Shown one piece after another: positions 16,194 to 23,547 of a stretch of DNA of 46,845 bases. A program made the position numbers and the translations under genes. The stretch's first letter is position 1. Each line of letters opens with the position of its first letter. The notes under the pieces are model-generated. The model worked only from the letters and a program-made list of their open reading frames with translations, was not told the origin of the DNA and did not search any database. The DNA is from an uncultured Ignavibacteriales bacterium (GTDB lineage Bacteria; Bacteroidota; Ignavibacteria; Ignavibacteriales; Ignavibacteriaceae), in the NCBI GenBank assembly GCA_937858935.1, contig CALLZX010000425.1, positions 1 to 46,845 on the forward strand, in the 5' to 3' direction.

Positions 16194-18629
16194 GTGAACA
16201 GAAATACAATAGTTAAAATATCAGTTGCTTTACTTACTACAGCCATTCTTTTTACATTTCGAGTAATTCCAAATACGTTTGATTCCTTTTTAATTTCTTC
16301 ATTTAATCTGATTTCAGGTGAAAAAGTACCTGATTCTTCTATAGTCATTATCCACATTACTTCAGAAGACATTGAGCAACTAGGTCCGTGGCCATTAAAG
16401 AGAAGTTATTATGCTTTGTTATTAAATAATCTTTCGTCCTATCAGGTAAAGAAAATAGGACTTGAAATATTTTTAAGTGCAAAGTTTGTTTCACAAGCTG
16501 TTTATGATAATGTACTTCAGAGAGAAATCAGCAGAGCAAATAATGTTGTTCTTAGTTCGCTTGCAGGAAGTTTAGAAGAAATTAACGATCATTTTATTAC
16601 AGACTCATTAAGTTATCCAAGTCCAAAACTAATTAATGATCAGATTCCAACGGGGCATATTAATATTATCCACAACAATGGCATTGAGATACCTTTACAA
16701 ATTTCGAATCGATCTATAAATGAATCTGCATTTAGTTTAAGCCTAGCGGGTATACACAATAGTTATCCTAAAAAGATTAAAATTAATTTCGTTTCAGGAT
16801 GGAAGAAGTTTAAGAATTATTCTCTTGTGGATTATTTTCAATTAGTACAAGAAAATGAACGTGAACTTCTGCAATTAAAGAACAAAATCATTTTAGTCGG
16901 AATAAGTGATCCTCAATTATCATCTGTGTTTAAAACAGAATTTGATGAAAAATTACCGGGAGTTGCATTACATGCTTTTGCGTTAGACAATCTATTAAAT
17001 GATAGATTTATTAACGACTCCTATTACAACTTATCAATTTATGCGTTTCTATTATTTATCATTCTTTTAATAATATTTCTAAAGAAACAAAAGCGGATTC
17101 TTATTTTATATCCTATAATATTTTCAGTCTCACTGTTAGTCTATTTCTTAATTTATAGACTATGGTTTTTAGAATTAGCTTTCTCATTTTTGTTAATTCC
17201 CTTGACATTAATGTTTATTGCCAATATATCTTTCATACTTATTGATAAGAGAAACCAATTAACAGGATATTATAATGAATCAGAGTTATTCAAAAAACTT
17301 TTATCTGAAAAGGAAAAAGAACTTACCCGTATACAGAATGTTCTTAATCAATCATCAACGCAAAACACTGGACAATTATTGGAAAAAATTGAAGTGTTAA
17401 AAGATGACATTGAAAAATTAAGAGAGAATGAAAATGATCAGATACCAGCAGAAGTTAGTGACGCAGTAGTTGAACAGAATTTCTCAGGCTTAGTATTTAA
17501 ATCTGCGGGAATGAAAAATGTTGTGGAATTGATAAATAAATCTGCTCCTACAGATGCTTCAATAATGATAACAGGTGAAAGCGGTACAGGAAAAGAGCTA
17601 GTTGCAAAAGCAATTCATTCCCTTAGTAATAGGAATGATAAAAAGTTTGTTGCCGTTAATTGTGCTGCTCTTACAGAATCACTTCTTGAAAGCGAATTAT
17701 TCGGACATGTGAAAGGTGCATTTACAGGAGCCATTATTGATAAGATTGGAAAGTTTGAAGCAGCAGATAAAGGAACTATATTTTTAGATGAAATTGGTGA
17801 AACAACGGAGAATTTTCAGGTAAAACTTTTGCGCGTGATTCAATCTGGTGAGTATGATAAAGTTGGTTCAGTAAATACATCATTTACTGATGTACGGGTT
17901 ATTTCTGCTACCAATAAAGAGCTTAAAGTGCTTATTAAGGAAAAGAAATTTAGAGAAGATCTTTTTTATAGATTAAATGTGATCAATATTAACATTCCAT
18001 CATTGCGTGAAAGAAAAGAAGATATTGAACCAATCGCAAGATATTTTTGCGAAGTTGATGATAAAAAATACCATCTCTCACTGGCAGCTCTAAAATCTTT
18101 GAATGATTACGATTGGCCAGGTAATGTTAGAGAACTGGAATCAGTTATCCGAAGAGCAAAAGTATTTTGTGAAGCGGGGAATAGAAGTTTAATTCAATTA
18201 AATGATTTACCCGATGAAATTGTAAAAAGTGTAAAACTTAATTTTGAGGATTTAGTCATTGAATCCCTACGAAACAAGAAGTTCACACATTCCTCTATAA
18301 ATGAAACTGCAAGAGAACTCGGTAATGTGAGCCGAACTCTTGTTGCAGAAAACCTTAGAGGACTATCGTTAAAAATATTAGTTGAAAATAATTTTGATGA
18401 AATGAAATCGATTATTACCATTTCTAAAGATGAGAATGATGAAGTATTAACAAGAGTAAAATCAAAATTGGATACCTGGCTGGTAAATATTCAAAAAGAC
18501 GTTGAGTTGAATAAATCTTTATCATTCAACGAAATAAAACTAAAACTTAATTCTAAGTATAAAAACCTTCCACAAAAATATCATACCTATCTCGATGAAG
18601 TGATTAGACATATTATTAATAAGAATTAA
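16194..18629 (+). CDS. Membrane-bound CHASE2-sigma54 AAA+ regulator
   Basis: This 811-aa protein joins an extracytoplasmic CHASE2 sensor to a sigma54-activator ATPase. The CHASE2 region covers about residues 25-270 (IVIIHITSEDIEQLGPWPLKR is split across its start). Three hydrophobic helices occupy about 278-345, followed by a coiled-coil linker (360-420). The AAA+ domain (about 435-660) has Walker A GESGTGKE (near 460), the sigma54-contact loop GAFTGA (near 507) and Walker B GTIFLDEIGE (near 526). A helix-turn-helix-like segment SINETARELGNVSRTLV lies near 701, then a 90-aa tail of unknown fold. The start is GTG at 16194, with a poor ribosome binding site. It converges with the FecR-like gene, 2 bases away. 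Confidence 0.85.
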   Translation: MNRNTIVKISVALLTTAILFTFRVIPNTFDSFLISSFNLISGEKVPDSSIVIIHITSEDIEQLGPWPLKRSYYALLLNNLSSYQVKKIGLEIFLSAKFVSQAVYDNVLQREISRANNVVLSSLAGSLEEINDHFITDSLSYPSPKLINDQIPTGHINIIHNNGIEIPLQISNRSINESAFSLSLAGIHNSYPKKIKINFVSGWKKFKNYSLVDYFQLVQENERELLQLKNKIILVGISDPQLSSVFKTEFDEKLPGVALHAFALDNLLNDRFINDSYYNLSIYAFLLFIILLIIFLKKQKRILILYPIIFSVSLLVYFLIYRLWFLELAFSFLLIPLTLMFIANISFILIDKRNQLTGYYNESELFKKLLSEKEKELTRIQNVLNQSSTQNTGQLLEKIEVLKDDIEKLRENENDQIPAEVSDAVVEQNFSGLVFKSAGMKNVVELINKSAPTDASIMITGESGTGKELVAKAIHSLSNRNDKKFVAVNCAALTESLLESELFGHVKGAFTGAIIDKIGKFEAADKGTIFLDEIGETTENFQVKLLRVIQSGEYDKVGSVNTSFTDVRVISATNKELKVLIKEKKFREDLFYRLNVININIPSLRERKEDIEPIARYFCEVDDKKYHLSLAALKSLNDYDWPGNVRELESVIRRAKVFCEAGNRSLIQLNDLPDEIVKSVKLNFEDLVIESLRNKKFTHSSINETARELGNVSRTLVAENLRGLSLKILVENNFDEMKSIITISKDENDEVLTRVKSKLDTWLVNIQKDVELNKSLSFNEIKLKLNSKYKNLPQKYHTYLDEVIRHIINKN

Positions 18630-18631
18630 GA

Positions 18632-19315
18632 CTATTTGTTAATCAGTTTTTTATTTATTTGTTCAAGTTTTTCGTTAACGTGACTTTTCTGTTCACTTTT
18701 AAGTTCAAGTAATTTAATCTCAGTGTACTCATCATAAGATTCCTCATAAAGTCCGCTGCCAAATAAAAGATCTGCAAAATATATTCTGCTAACTGCATCT
18801 TTTTTTGTATCAGGATATTTTCGATATACTTCTTTTGAAGCAACAATCGCTGACTCTTTCATACCATTTTCAGCTAACTGTTTAGCGCCATTTAGCCGCT
18901 TCATTCCAAAATCATTGGAGTTTAAAGTTGAAAGAGTTTCCTTCGAAATCTTATCTCCATAAACACCAGTATTATCAGATTTTTCATTTCCTTTTTTTCT
19001 TGGAGTGTTCATTACATTTTCCATAGCCAACGCAAGTATTAATTCATCCAAAGTCATATTTTTTATATTTGCCACAGTAATTGCTGATGATTCTTTTAAT
19101 GTAAATGATAAATCATTACCCTTAATTAAAACTGAAGAATTTTTATCAGTACTAACAACATCATTTTCATTTAAGATCATTTTAGATTTGACTTGCTGCC
19201 AAGTGTTGCTGTTACTCGATAACATTTTAACATTCCCATTAAGTTTCTCAACTTGAAATGTTTGAGAGTGAATAACAGAAACTGAGAATAACAGAACTAA
19301 TATATACTTTTTCAT
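18632..19315 (-). CDS. FecR-like exported protein with helical repeat tail
   Basis: The 227-aa product has a signal peptide (1-17, ending VIHSQ) and an N-terminal FecR-like beta domain (about 20-85). In this domain a secreted protein holds a GNV..L...W..V..... pattern, followed by the NDVVSTDKNSSVLI segment typical of FecR domains. The C-terminal half (about 120-227) is helical and fits one or two TPR-like repeats (AENGMKESAIVASKEVYRKY, then ALLFGSGLYEESYDEY-like). It is the last gene of a minus-strand unit, 17 bases after the barrel/transglutaminase gene. The classical FecR anti-sigma function is not implied; there is no cytoplasmic domain. Confidence 0.65.
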   Translation of the reverse strand: MKKYILVLLFSVSVIHSQTFQVEKLNGNVKMLSSNSNTWQQVKSKMILNENDVVSTDKNSSVLIKGNDLSFTLKESSAITVANIKNMTLDELILALAMENVMNTPRKKGNEKSDNTGVYGDKISKETLSTLNSNDFGMKRLNGAKQLAENGMKESAIVASKEVYRKYPDTKKDAVSRIYFADLLFGSGLYEESYDEYTEIKLLELKSEQKSHVNEKLEQINKKLINK

Positions 19316-19332
19316 TTTCTTACCTTTAACGG

Positions 19333-21315
19333 TTAATAAACATCTATAATTTGCACATCGCCTTTAACTAAACCAAAGTTGTTAATTGCTTCAGTTTGGA
19401 ATTTGTCCGAGGCAATCGCCCAAGCACTTTCAAAATCTGATAGGGAAGTGGTTTCAACGGGAATCCATACTTCATCATTGCCGGATTCATTTTTTCTAAT
19501 AAAATACTTTGTGTCATTTTCAGAAATTAATTCTGCCTGCTGTGGTGAAAGTTTAGTATTAAATATAATGTTGACATGCCTTAAGACATCATTTGATTTA
19601 TAATCAACTAAAGCTGTTTCAATACCAATACTTTCAAGAAATGAACTATAACAAACGCTAAGATCATCGCAATCACCACCTTTTAATTCAAGTGTTTGGC
19701 TGGGATATTGAACATACTCAGCAGAAGCTCTTGGATCAGAAGTATATGTTAGATTTTCAATGAATGAATTGAATATAATTCTGGCTTTATAAAAATCGGA
19801 TATAACATTTGCAAGTGTATCTATTTCCGATTTATGTTTAGCTAATATCGCTTTTGAATACTTAACTGAAAAATCCATATAACGTTGAATGAAATATCTC
19901 AAATTCTTAACATTTCCATCCCATGCATTTATTCCATTAATAAGCAAAGCCTTTTGATATTCATCATCAAAATCATCATTCACAGTAAGTAAATAAAAGT
20001 TTGCGTATGTAATTTCCGGATTTACGCCAGTGTAGGATTCTGAAATAACAGCATAATAATTTACTTCACTTGTGTCATAAGGAAGAATTGAGATTATAGG
20101 AGATTGAAGTTTTTCTTCACTAATTCGATTAATTACCATAACAGGCTTAACATCTATTCGTTCATTTGTAAGATTTACAACTTTGGCAGTTGCTATAGGA
20201 TTATCAAGGTACTTATCATTTAAAGCAGGATAAATATTTTGATTTATTTCTACACCCAGAAACTTTACACGCTGGTCAACAAGTGTATTTAATTTAAAAT
20301 TTGTAGTTAAAAGAAGTTTATCATAACTGTATTTATTGTTTATAATATTTGAAATACCATTCTCCTTAAATTCAGAATAACTTCCAGAGTTATTTCTATC
20401 ACTAAAATATTTTATATAAGTAAGCGAAAGATCTAAATATTTTGATGTGAATACTGCTGCCGGAATTATTCCTGCTATAAATGGCTCTTGTTCTTTATCG
20501 TGAAAAGCTGAAACTGAAAATCCAATTTTATTTTTATTAAAATCAACCAAATAGGACATACCGCCTAAAAAAGAATTATTAGTTTCTAAGCTGAGATGTA
20601 AGTTCAAATCATTAACTGGCGAATAATTGATTCCTGCAAAAACGGCTTTCTCAGTTCTAATTTCGAAATCACTATTTTCTTCGTTGGTAATTTCGCTGCC
20701 AAAAGTTAATAGATTAATCGAACCGAAATTAAAAGTCAATGTTTCTGATGTTTTCCAAACAAAGCCAATATCAGTTTTCCATATGTCAGAATTATCTAAT
20801 TCTGTTTCCCTAACAAAATAAATCGTATCAGAAAATATTGCAGTTACATTTTCGTTTGTAAAATCCTGTTTGAAATATCTCAAATTTAGTCCAAGGCTAA
20901 ATTCTTTATTCACACTGTAAGAATAACCCAAACCGAATAGCTCTTTATATTGAAACTTTGATTCCAGTGTTATTGGCTCAGTATTGTTATATGGAATTGC
21001 TTCACCAGATTTGAATATAAATTCTTTTTGATATCCGGGTGTATACCGAAGAGATATAAAATGTGAACCAAATGTTTTTGCTGCAGTTACCTGGTATAAA
21101 TTACTTGAAACTGATGACGCGAACTCACCACCATAAGTGAAGGAAAAACCCCAATCTTTTATAACAGAATAATTTGAGATGTTGTATTCAAATGAATTCA
21201 ATGATGTAAAAGATTCACTTGAAATTCCATACACACCGTTAAGCCCAAAAGATGTTTGGCCTGATCCAGAAACAATTGAAAGCATAACCAAACCTGTGAT
21301 AAAAATTATTCTCAA
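19333..21315 (-). CDS. Outer-membrane barrel-like protein fused to a transglutaminase-like domain
   Basis: This 660-aa protein has a signal peptide (1-19, ending SGSGQ). Residues about 20-320 are rich in alternating aromatic strands (GLGYSYSVNKEFSLGLNLRY is a typical example), suggesting an outer-membrane beta barrel of the PorV/conserved-barrel type. A central beta domain (about 325-450) follows. The C-terminal part (about 450-640) matches a transglutaminase-like cysteine fold: GGDCDDLSVCYSSFL with Cys549, then LRHVNIIF supplying His and VWIPVETT supplying the acidic member. The start ATG overlaps the stop of the upstream lipoprotein gene by 4 bases. Enzyme activity is not established; many such domains act in peptide-bond cleavage or are non-catalytic. 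Confidence 0.7.
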   Translation of the reverse strand: MRIIFITGLVMLSIVSGSGQTSFGLNGVYGISSESFTSLNSFEYNISNYSVIKDWGFSFTYGGEFASSVSSNLYQVTAAKTFGSHFISLRYTPGYQKEFIFKSGEAIPYNNTEPITLESKFQYKELFGLGYSYSVNKEFSLGLNLRYFKQDFTNENVTAIFSDTIYFVRETELDNSDIWKTDIGFVWKTSETLTFNFGSINLLTFGSEITNEENSDFEIRTEKAVFAGINYSPVNDLNLHLSLETNNSFLGGMSYLVDFNKNKIGFSVSAFHDKEQEPFIAGIIPAAVFTSKYLDLSLTYIKYFSDRNNSGSYSEFKENGISNIINNKYSYDKLLLTTNFKLNTLVDQRVKFLGVEINQNIYPALNDKYLDNPIATAKVVNLTNERIDVKPVMVINRISEEKLQSPIISILPYDTSEVNYYAVISESYTGVNPEITYANFYLLTVNDDFDDEYQKALLINGINAWDGNVKNLRYFIQRYMDFSVKYSKAILAKHKSEIDTLANVISDFYKARIIFNSFIENLTYTSDPRASAEYVQYPSQTLELKGGDCDDLSVCYSSFLESIGIETALVDYKSNDVLRHVNIIFNTKLSPQQAELISENDTKYFIRKNESGNDEVWIPVETTSLSDFESAWAIASDKFQTEAINNFGLVKGDVQIIDVY

Positions 21316-22223
21316 GGAATGTCTACAATAATTGTGTGAATGCTTTGTGAACTAACATAAAGTTCAGTATTCTGAACTTGTACTAACTTATCGTACTTTC
21401 TAACAAAGGTAAGTGATATTTTATTAAACCTATCACGTGGAATATTTTTTAAAATTGAATTTGGAATTATAAGTGTTCCATCATCTTTTGTTTTAATCCT
21501 AAAAAAAGGGACTACCTGTTGATTAGAATTTTTAACTCCGCCTAGAATAATTGAAAAATTATTTACGTACTCAGCATTCCATAATAGTTCAGCATTAAAT
21601 TTATTCTGATTATTCAATTTAACCAGTCTAACACTGCCAGTTAATTCTTTGGGCGTTGCTATATCAAAACCTGATGGTTGACCAATAAATGGATCATAAG
21701 TGAAAGAAATTGTTGAATTATATGGATAAATAAACGGATCATTAAATGATCTGCCATTTACATTAAACAATTCATATTTTTTTCCTAAAACGGTATCAAT
21801 CAAAACTCCTTCTTCTCTGTAACGAACACGATAATTAGTTATTCTAGCTGTAACATCGTTAAACTTTATTATTCCAGGTACTATTGTGTTGTATCCAAGA
21901 ATAATTCCTCTTGGTGACTTAAAGGGTTTTGTTTTATCAAACAATAGTGTTTGAGCGCTTGAGATATTATCTGTGTGACCATTTCGAGTTAGTTTGATTC
22001 CACTTAAAGAAACGATACTCGCATAATTCCTCAAATCTTCTGTAACTCCGCTAGTATCAAATCCATTTGAGTAAAATTCATTATCAATTTCTTTGCTAAT
22101 TATTTCTACATCCAAATTTTCGGATTCATTTGGATCATTTATCAGTTCTGTGGGTCCAGGTTTATCACATCCAGGATAAATAAATGTGAATACGACTAAT
22201 ATGTAAAAAATATATTTTCTCAT
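21312..22223 (-). CDS. Lipoprotein of unknown function, first gene of the barrel/FecR unit
   Basis: I do not recognise this protein. Starting at the ATG at 22223 it has a clean lipoprotein signal (MRKYIFYILVVFTFIYPGC), so the Cys is at residue 19. A longer frame back to a TTG at 22259 adds 12 polar residues and has no better ribosome binding site, so the ATG is preferred. The mature part is about 285 aa, beta-rich, with no enzyme motif and no cysteine. It may form two or three immunoglobulin-like domains (segments around GIKLTRNGHTDN and ELLWNAEYVNNFSIILGG). The stop overlaps the barrel/transglutaminase start (ATGA), so the two are translationally coupled. Confidence 0.62.
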   Translation of the reverse strand: MRKYIFYILVVFTFIYPGCDKPGPTELINDPNESENLDVEIISKEIDNEFYSNGFDTSGVTEDLRNYASIVSLSGIKLTRNGHTDNISSAQTLLFDKTKPFKSPRGIILGYNTIVPGIIKFNDVTARITNYRVRYREEGVLIDTVLGKKYELFNVNGRSFNDPFIYPYNSTISFTYDPFIGQPSGFDIATPKELTGSVRLVKLNNQNKFNAELLWNAEYVNNFSIILGGVKNSNQQVVPFFRIKTKDDGTLIIPNSILKNIPRDRFNKISLTFVRKYDKLVQVQNTELYVSSQSIHTIIVDIP

Positions 22224-22296
22224 CTTTTTGAACTTACTATTACTTGTTAGCTTTTTCAATTAAAATATTCTTAATCTTAATTTACAAAAACATAAA

Positions 22297-22327
22297 CAAA
22301 CCCAATTTCTGTAAGAAATTGGGTTTG
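22297..22327 (-). terminator. Minus-strand intrinsic terminator after the 317-aa lipoprotein gene
   Basis: A perfect 13-bp stem (22297-22309 CAAACCCAATTTC with 22315-22327 GAAATTGGGTTTG) closes a 5-base loop. On the minus strand it is followed by a T-rich run containing TTTTT, as in a terminator. It separates the lipoprotein gene at 22348 from the downstream three-gene unit. Confidence 0.85.
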
Positions 22328-22347
22328 TAAATCAGATCAACAAAGTT

Positions 22348-23301
22348 TTATGGTCTTACAAAGTAGGGAACACCCCAAGATTCCATTTCAACCGGAGTTG
22401 AGTCATCGTATACAACCTGTTTAGGCATTGCATTTATAATTGCGTGAAAGAATCCGGGAAACTGATGTGCAACAAAAGTCTGCTCATATACTTTTTCATA
22501 AATGTTACCATTAGCATTTGAAGAAATCAAATCAAATTTTCTTTTAAATCTGTGCATTCCAAATCTATCAGCTCCAAATGTTAGTGTAACAAAATCTGTA
22601 TCTGCATAGGCACTGTTCAATTCAACTCTCAAAAGTACCTCACCTCCTTGATTAATTACAGGAACATGATGCCATCTCCACCACTGACCCCAATTTCTTA
22701 CAAGGTAATAGTCATTAGGTGAATTTATGACAAGAGTATCTCCATTGGGTAAAAATGCAGTGAATTTGTTTATATCAATATTTGGATTTAGTGTTCCGCC
22801 TTCTGGTAATGATATCGCAGCAATTTTCCAGTTTCTTTCAGGAAACTTTGTATTTGCTATCTTTACAAAAACAACATTTCTTGTAACCACTGATGTAAAA
22901 ACTTTTTTAATTAATGTATCAGGATTTGTTGCATTTGGATCATACGATCCTTTAATAGATAATACACCTTCAAAAGTTTTCGTAACTAATCCGTAAGCTG
23001 TATCACCATCAAATGTTACAGAAATGGTCCTATTAACCAATCTCATTTTATGACCAACTCTGAAGGGATAAATCTCAGTATTTACTTTATAAAGATCCAT
23101 ATCACCGCCTTCATCATAATTCGGTTCGAAAGACATAAGTACTGAATCTTCATCTGCGAGTTTTTGAAGAGCTTGCTGATCCGTTGTAATTTCGTCAGTC
23201 GATTGAACTGTCATATCGTCCTGACAGCCGACGAAAAAAGACATTATTACCAAAAGCAGCATAGGAAAAAAGTTTTTCTTCACGAATTCTGATGTTTTCA
23301 T
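22348..23301 (-). CDS. Lipoprotein of unknown function, separately transcribed
   Basis: This 317-aa product is not recognised. It carries a lipoprotein signal (about residues 8-26, hydrophobic LLLVIMSFFVGC, Cys at 26). The mature protein is beta-rich. A first half with TISVTFDGDTAYGLVTKT precedes a segment rich in aromatics and His (NWGQWWRWHHVPVI, about 204-217). A second half contains LTFGADRFGMHRFKRKF. The ATG at 23301 is backed by AGGAGCT (minus strand, 23307-23313) 5-7 bases away. A strong terminator ends it and the 246-base upstream region holds repeated elements, so it is probably a single-gene unit with its own control. Confidence 0.62.
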   Translation of the reverse strand: MKTSEFVKKNFFPMLLLVIMSFFVGCQDDMTVQSTDEITTDQQALQKLADEDSVLMSFEPNYDEGGDMDLYKVNTEIYPFRVGHKMRLVNRTISVTFDGDTAYGLVTKTFEGVLSIKGSYDPNATNPDTLIKKVFTSVVTRNVVFVKIANTKFPERNWKIAAISLPEGGTLNPNIDINKFTAFLPNGDTLVINSPNDYYLVRNWGQWWRWHHVPVINQGGEVLLRVELNSAYADTDFVTLTFGADRFGMHRFKRKFDLISSNANGNIYEKVYEQTFVAHQFPGFFHAIINAMPKQVVYDDSTPVEMESWGVPYFVRP

Positions 23302-23419
23302 TTTTGAGCTCCTATTATTTTGTGAAATTTATTATGAACTTTTAGGAAGTATTAACGAAGAATTGTGCCAGCTGTTATTTTAATGATATCTTTAGATTTT
23401 GGATGAAAATTAAATTTTT

Positions 23420-23464
23420 CATGCAGTTTACACTGCATGGAAATCAAGCTAATTTGCATGGAAA
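23420..23464. promoter_or_regulatory. Palindrome and repeated TGCATGGAAA upstream of lipoprotein gene
   Basis: An 8-bp perfect inverted repeat (23420-23427 CATGCAGT, 23432-23439 ACTGCATG) surrounds 4 bases. The decamer TGCATGGAAA occurs twice, at 23434-23443 and 23455-23464, exactly 21 bp apart, which places both on the same face of the helix. There is no T run, so a terminator is unlikely. It lies about 120-165 bases upstream of the minus-strand lipoprotein start and could be a regulator binding site. No binding protein is identified. Confidence 0.35.
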
Positions 23465-23547
23465 ATCTATTTCAGGCAGATTGGCTATTTTTCAAGAAGC
23501 GTTGAGCAAAAATTAATTAGGAGATATAACTTACTTAATAAATATTA

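Noticed and set aside
18632-19315. FecR-like protein as a classical FecR anti-sigma regulator
   Set aside because: It is fully exported with a signal peptide, has no cytoplasmic domain and no adjacent TonB receptor or fecI-like sigma gene.
21434-21439. CACGTG as the core of a parS site (also at 15402-15407 and 43305-43310)
   Set aside because: The flanks are not mirror-symmetric as in the TGTTTCACGTGAAACA-type site, and all three lie inside coding sequence.
22224-22259. Extended N-terminus from the TTG at 22259 for the lipoprotein
   Set aside because: The added 12 residues are polar and precede a complete lipoprotein signal starting at the ATG at 22223.
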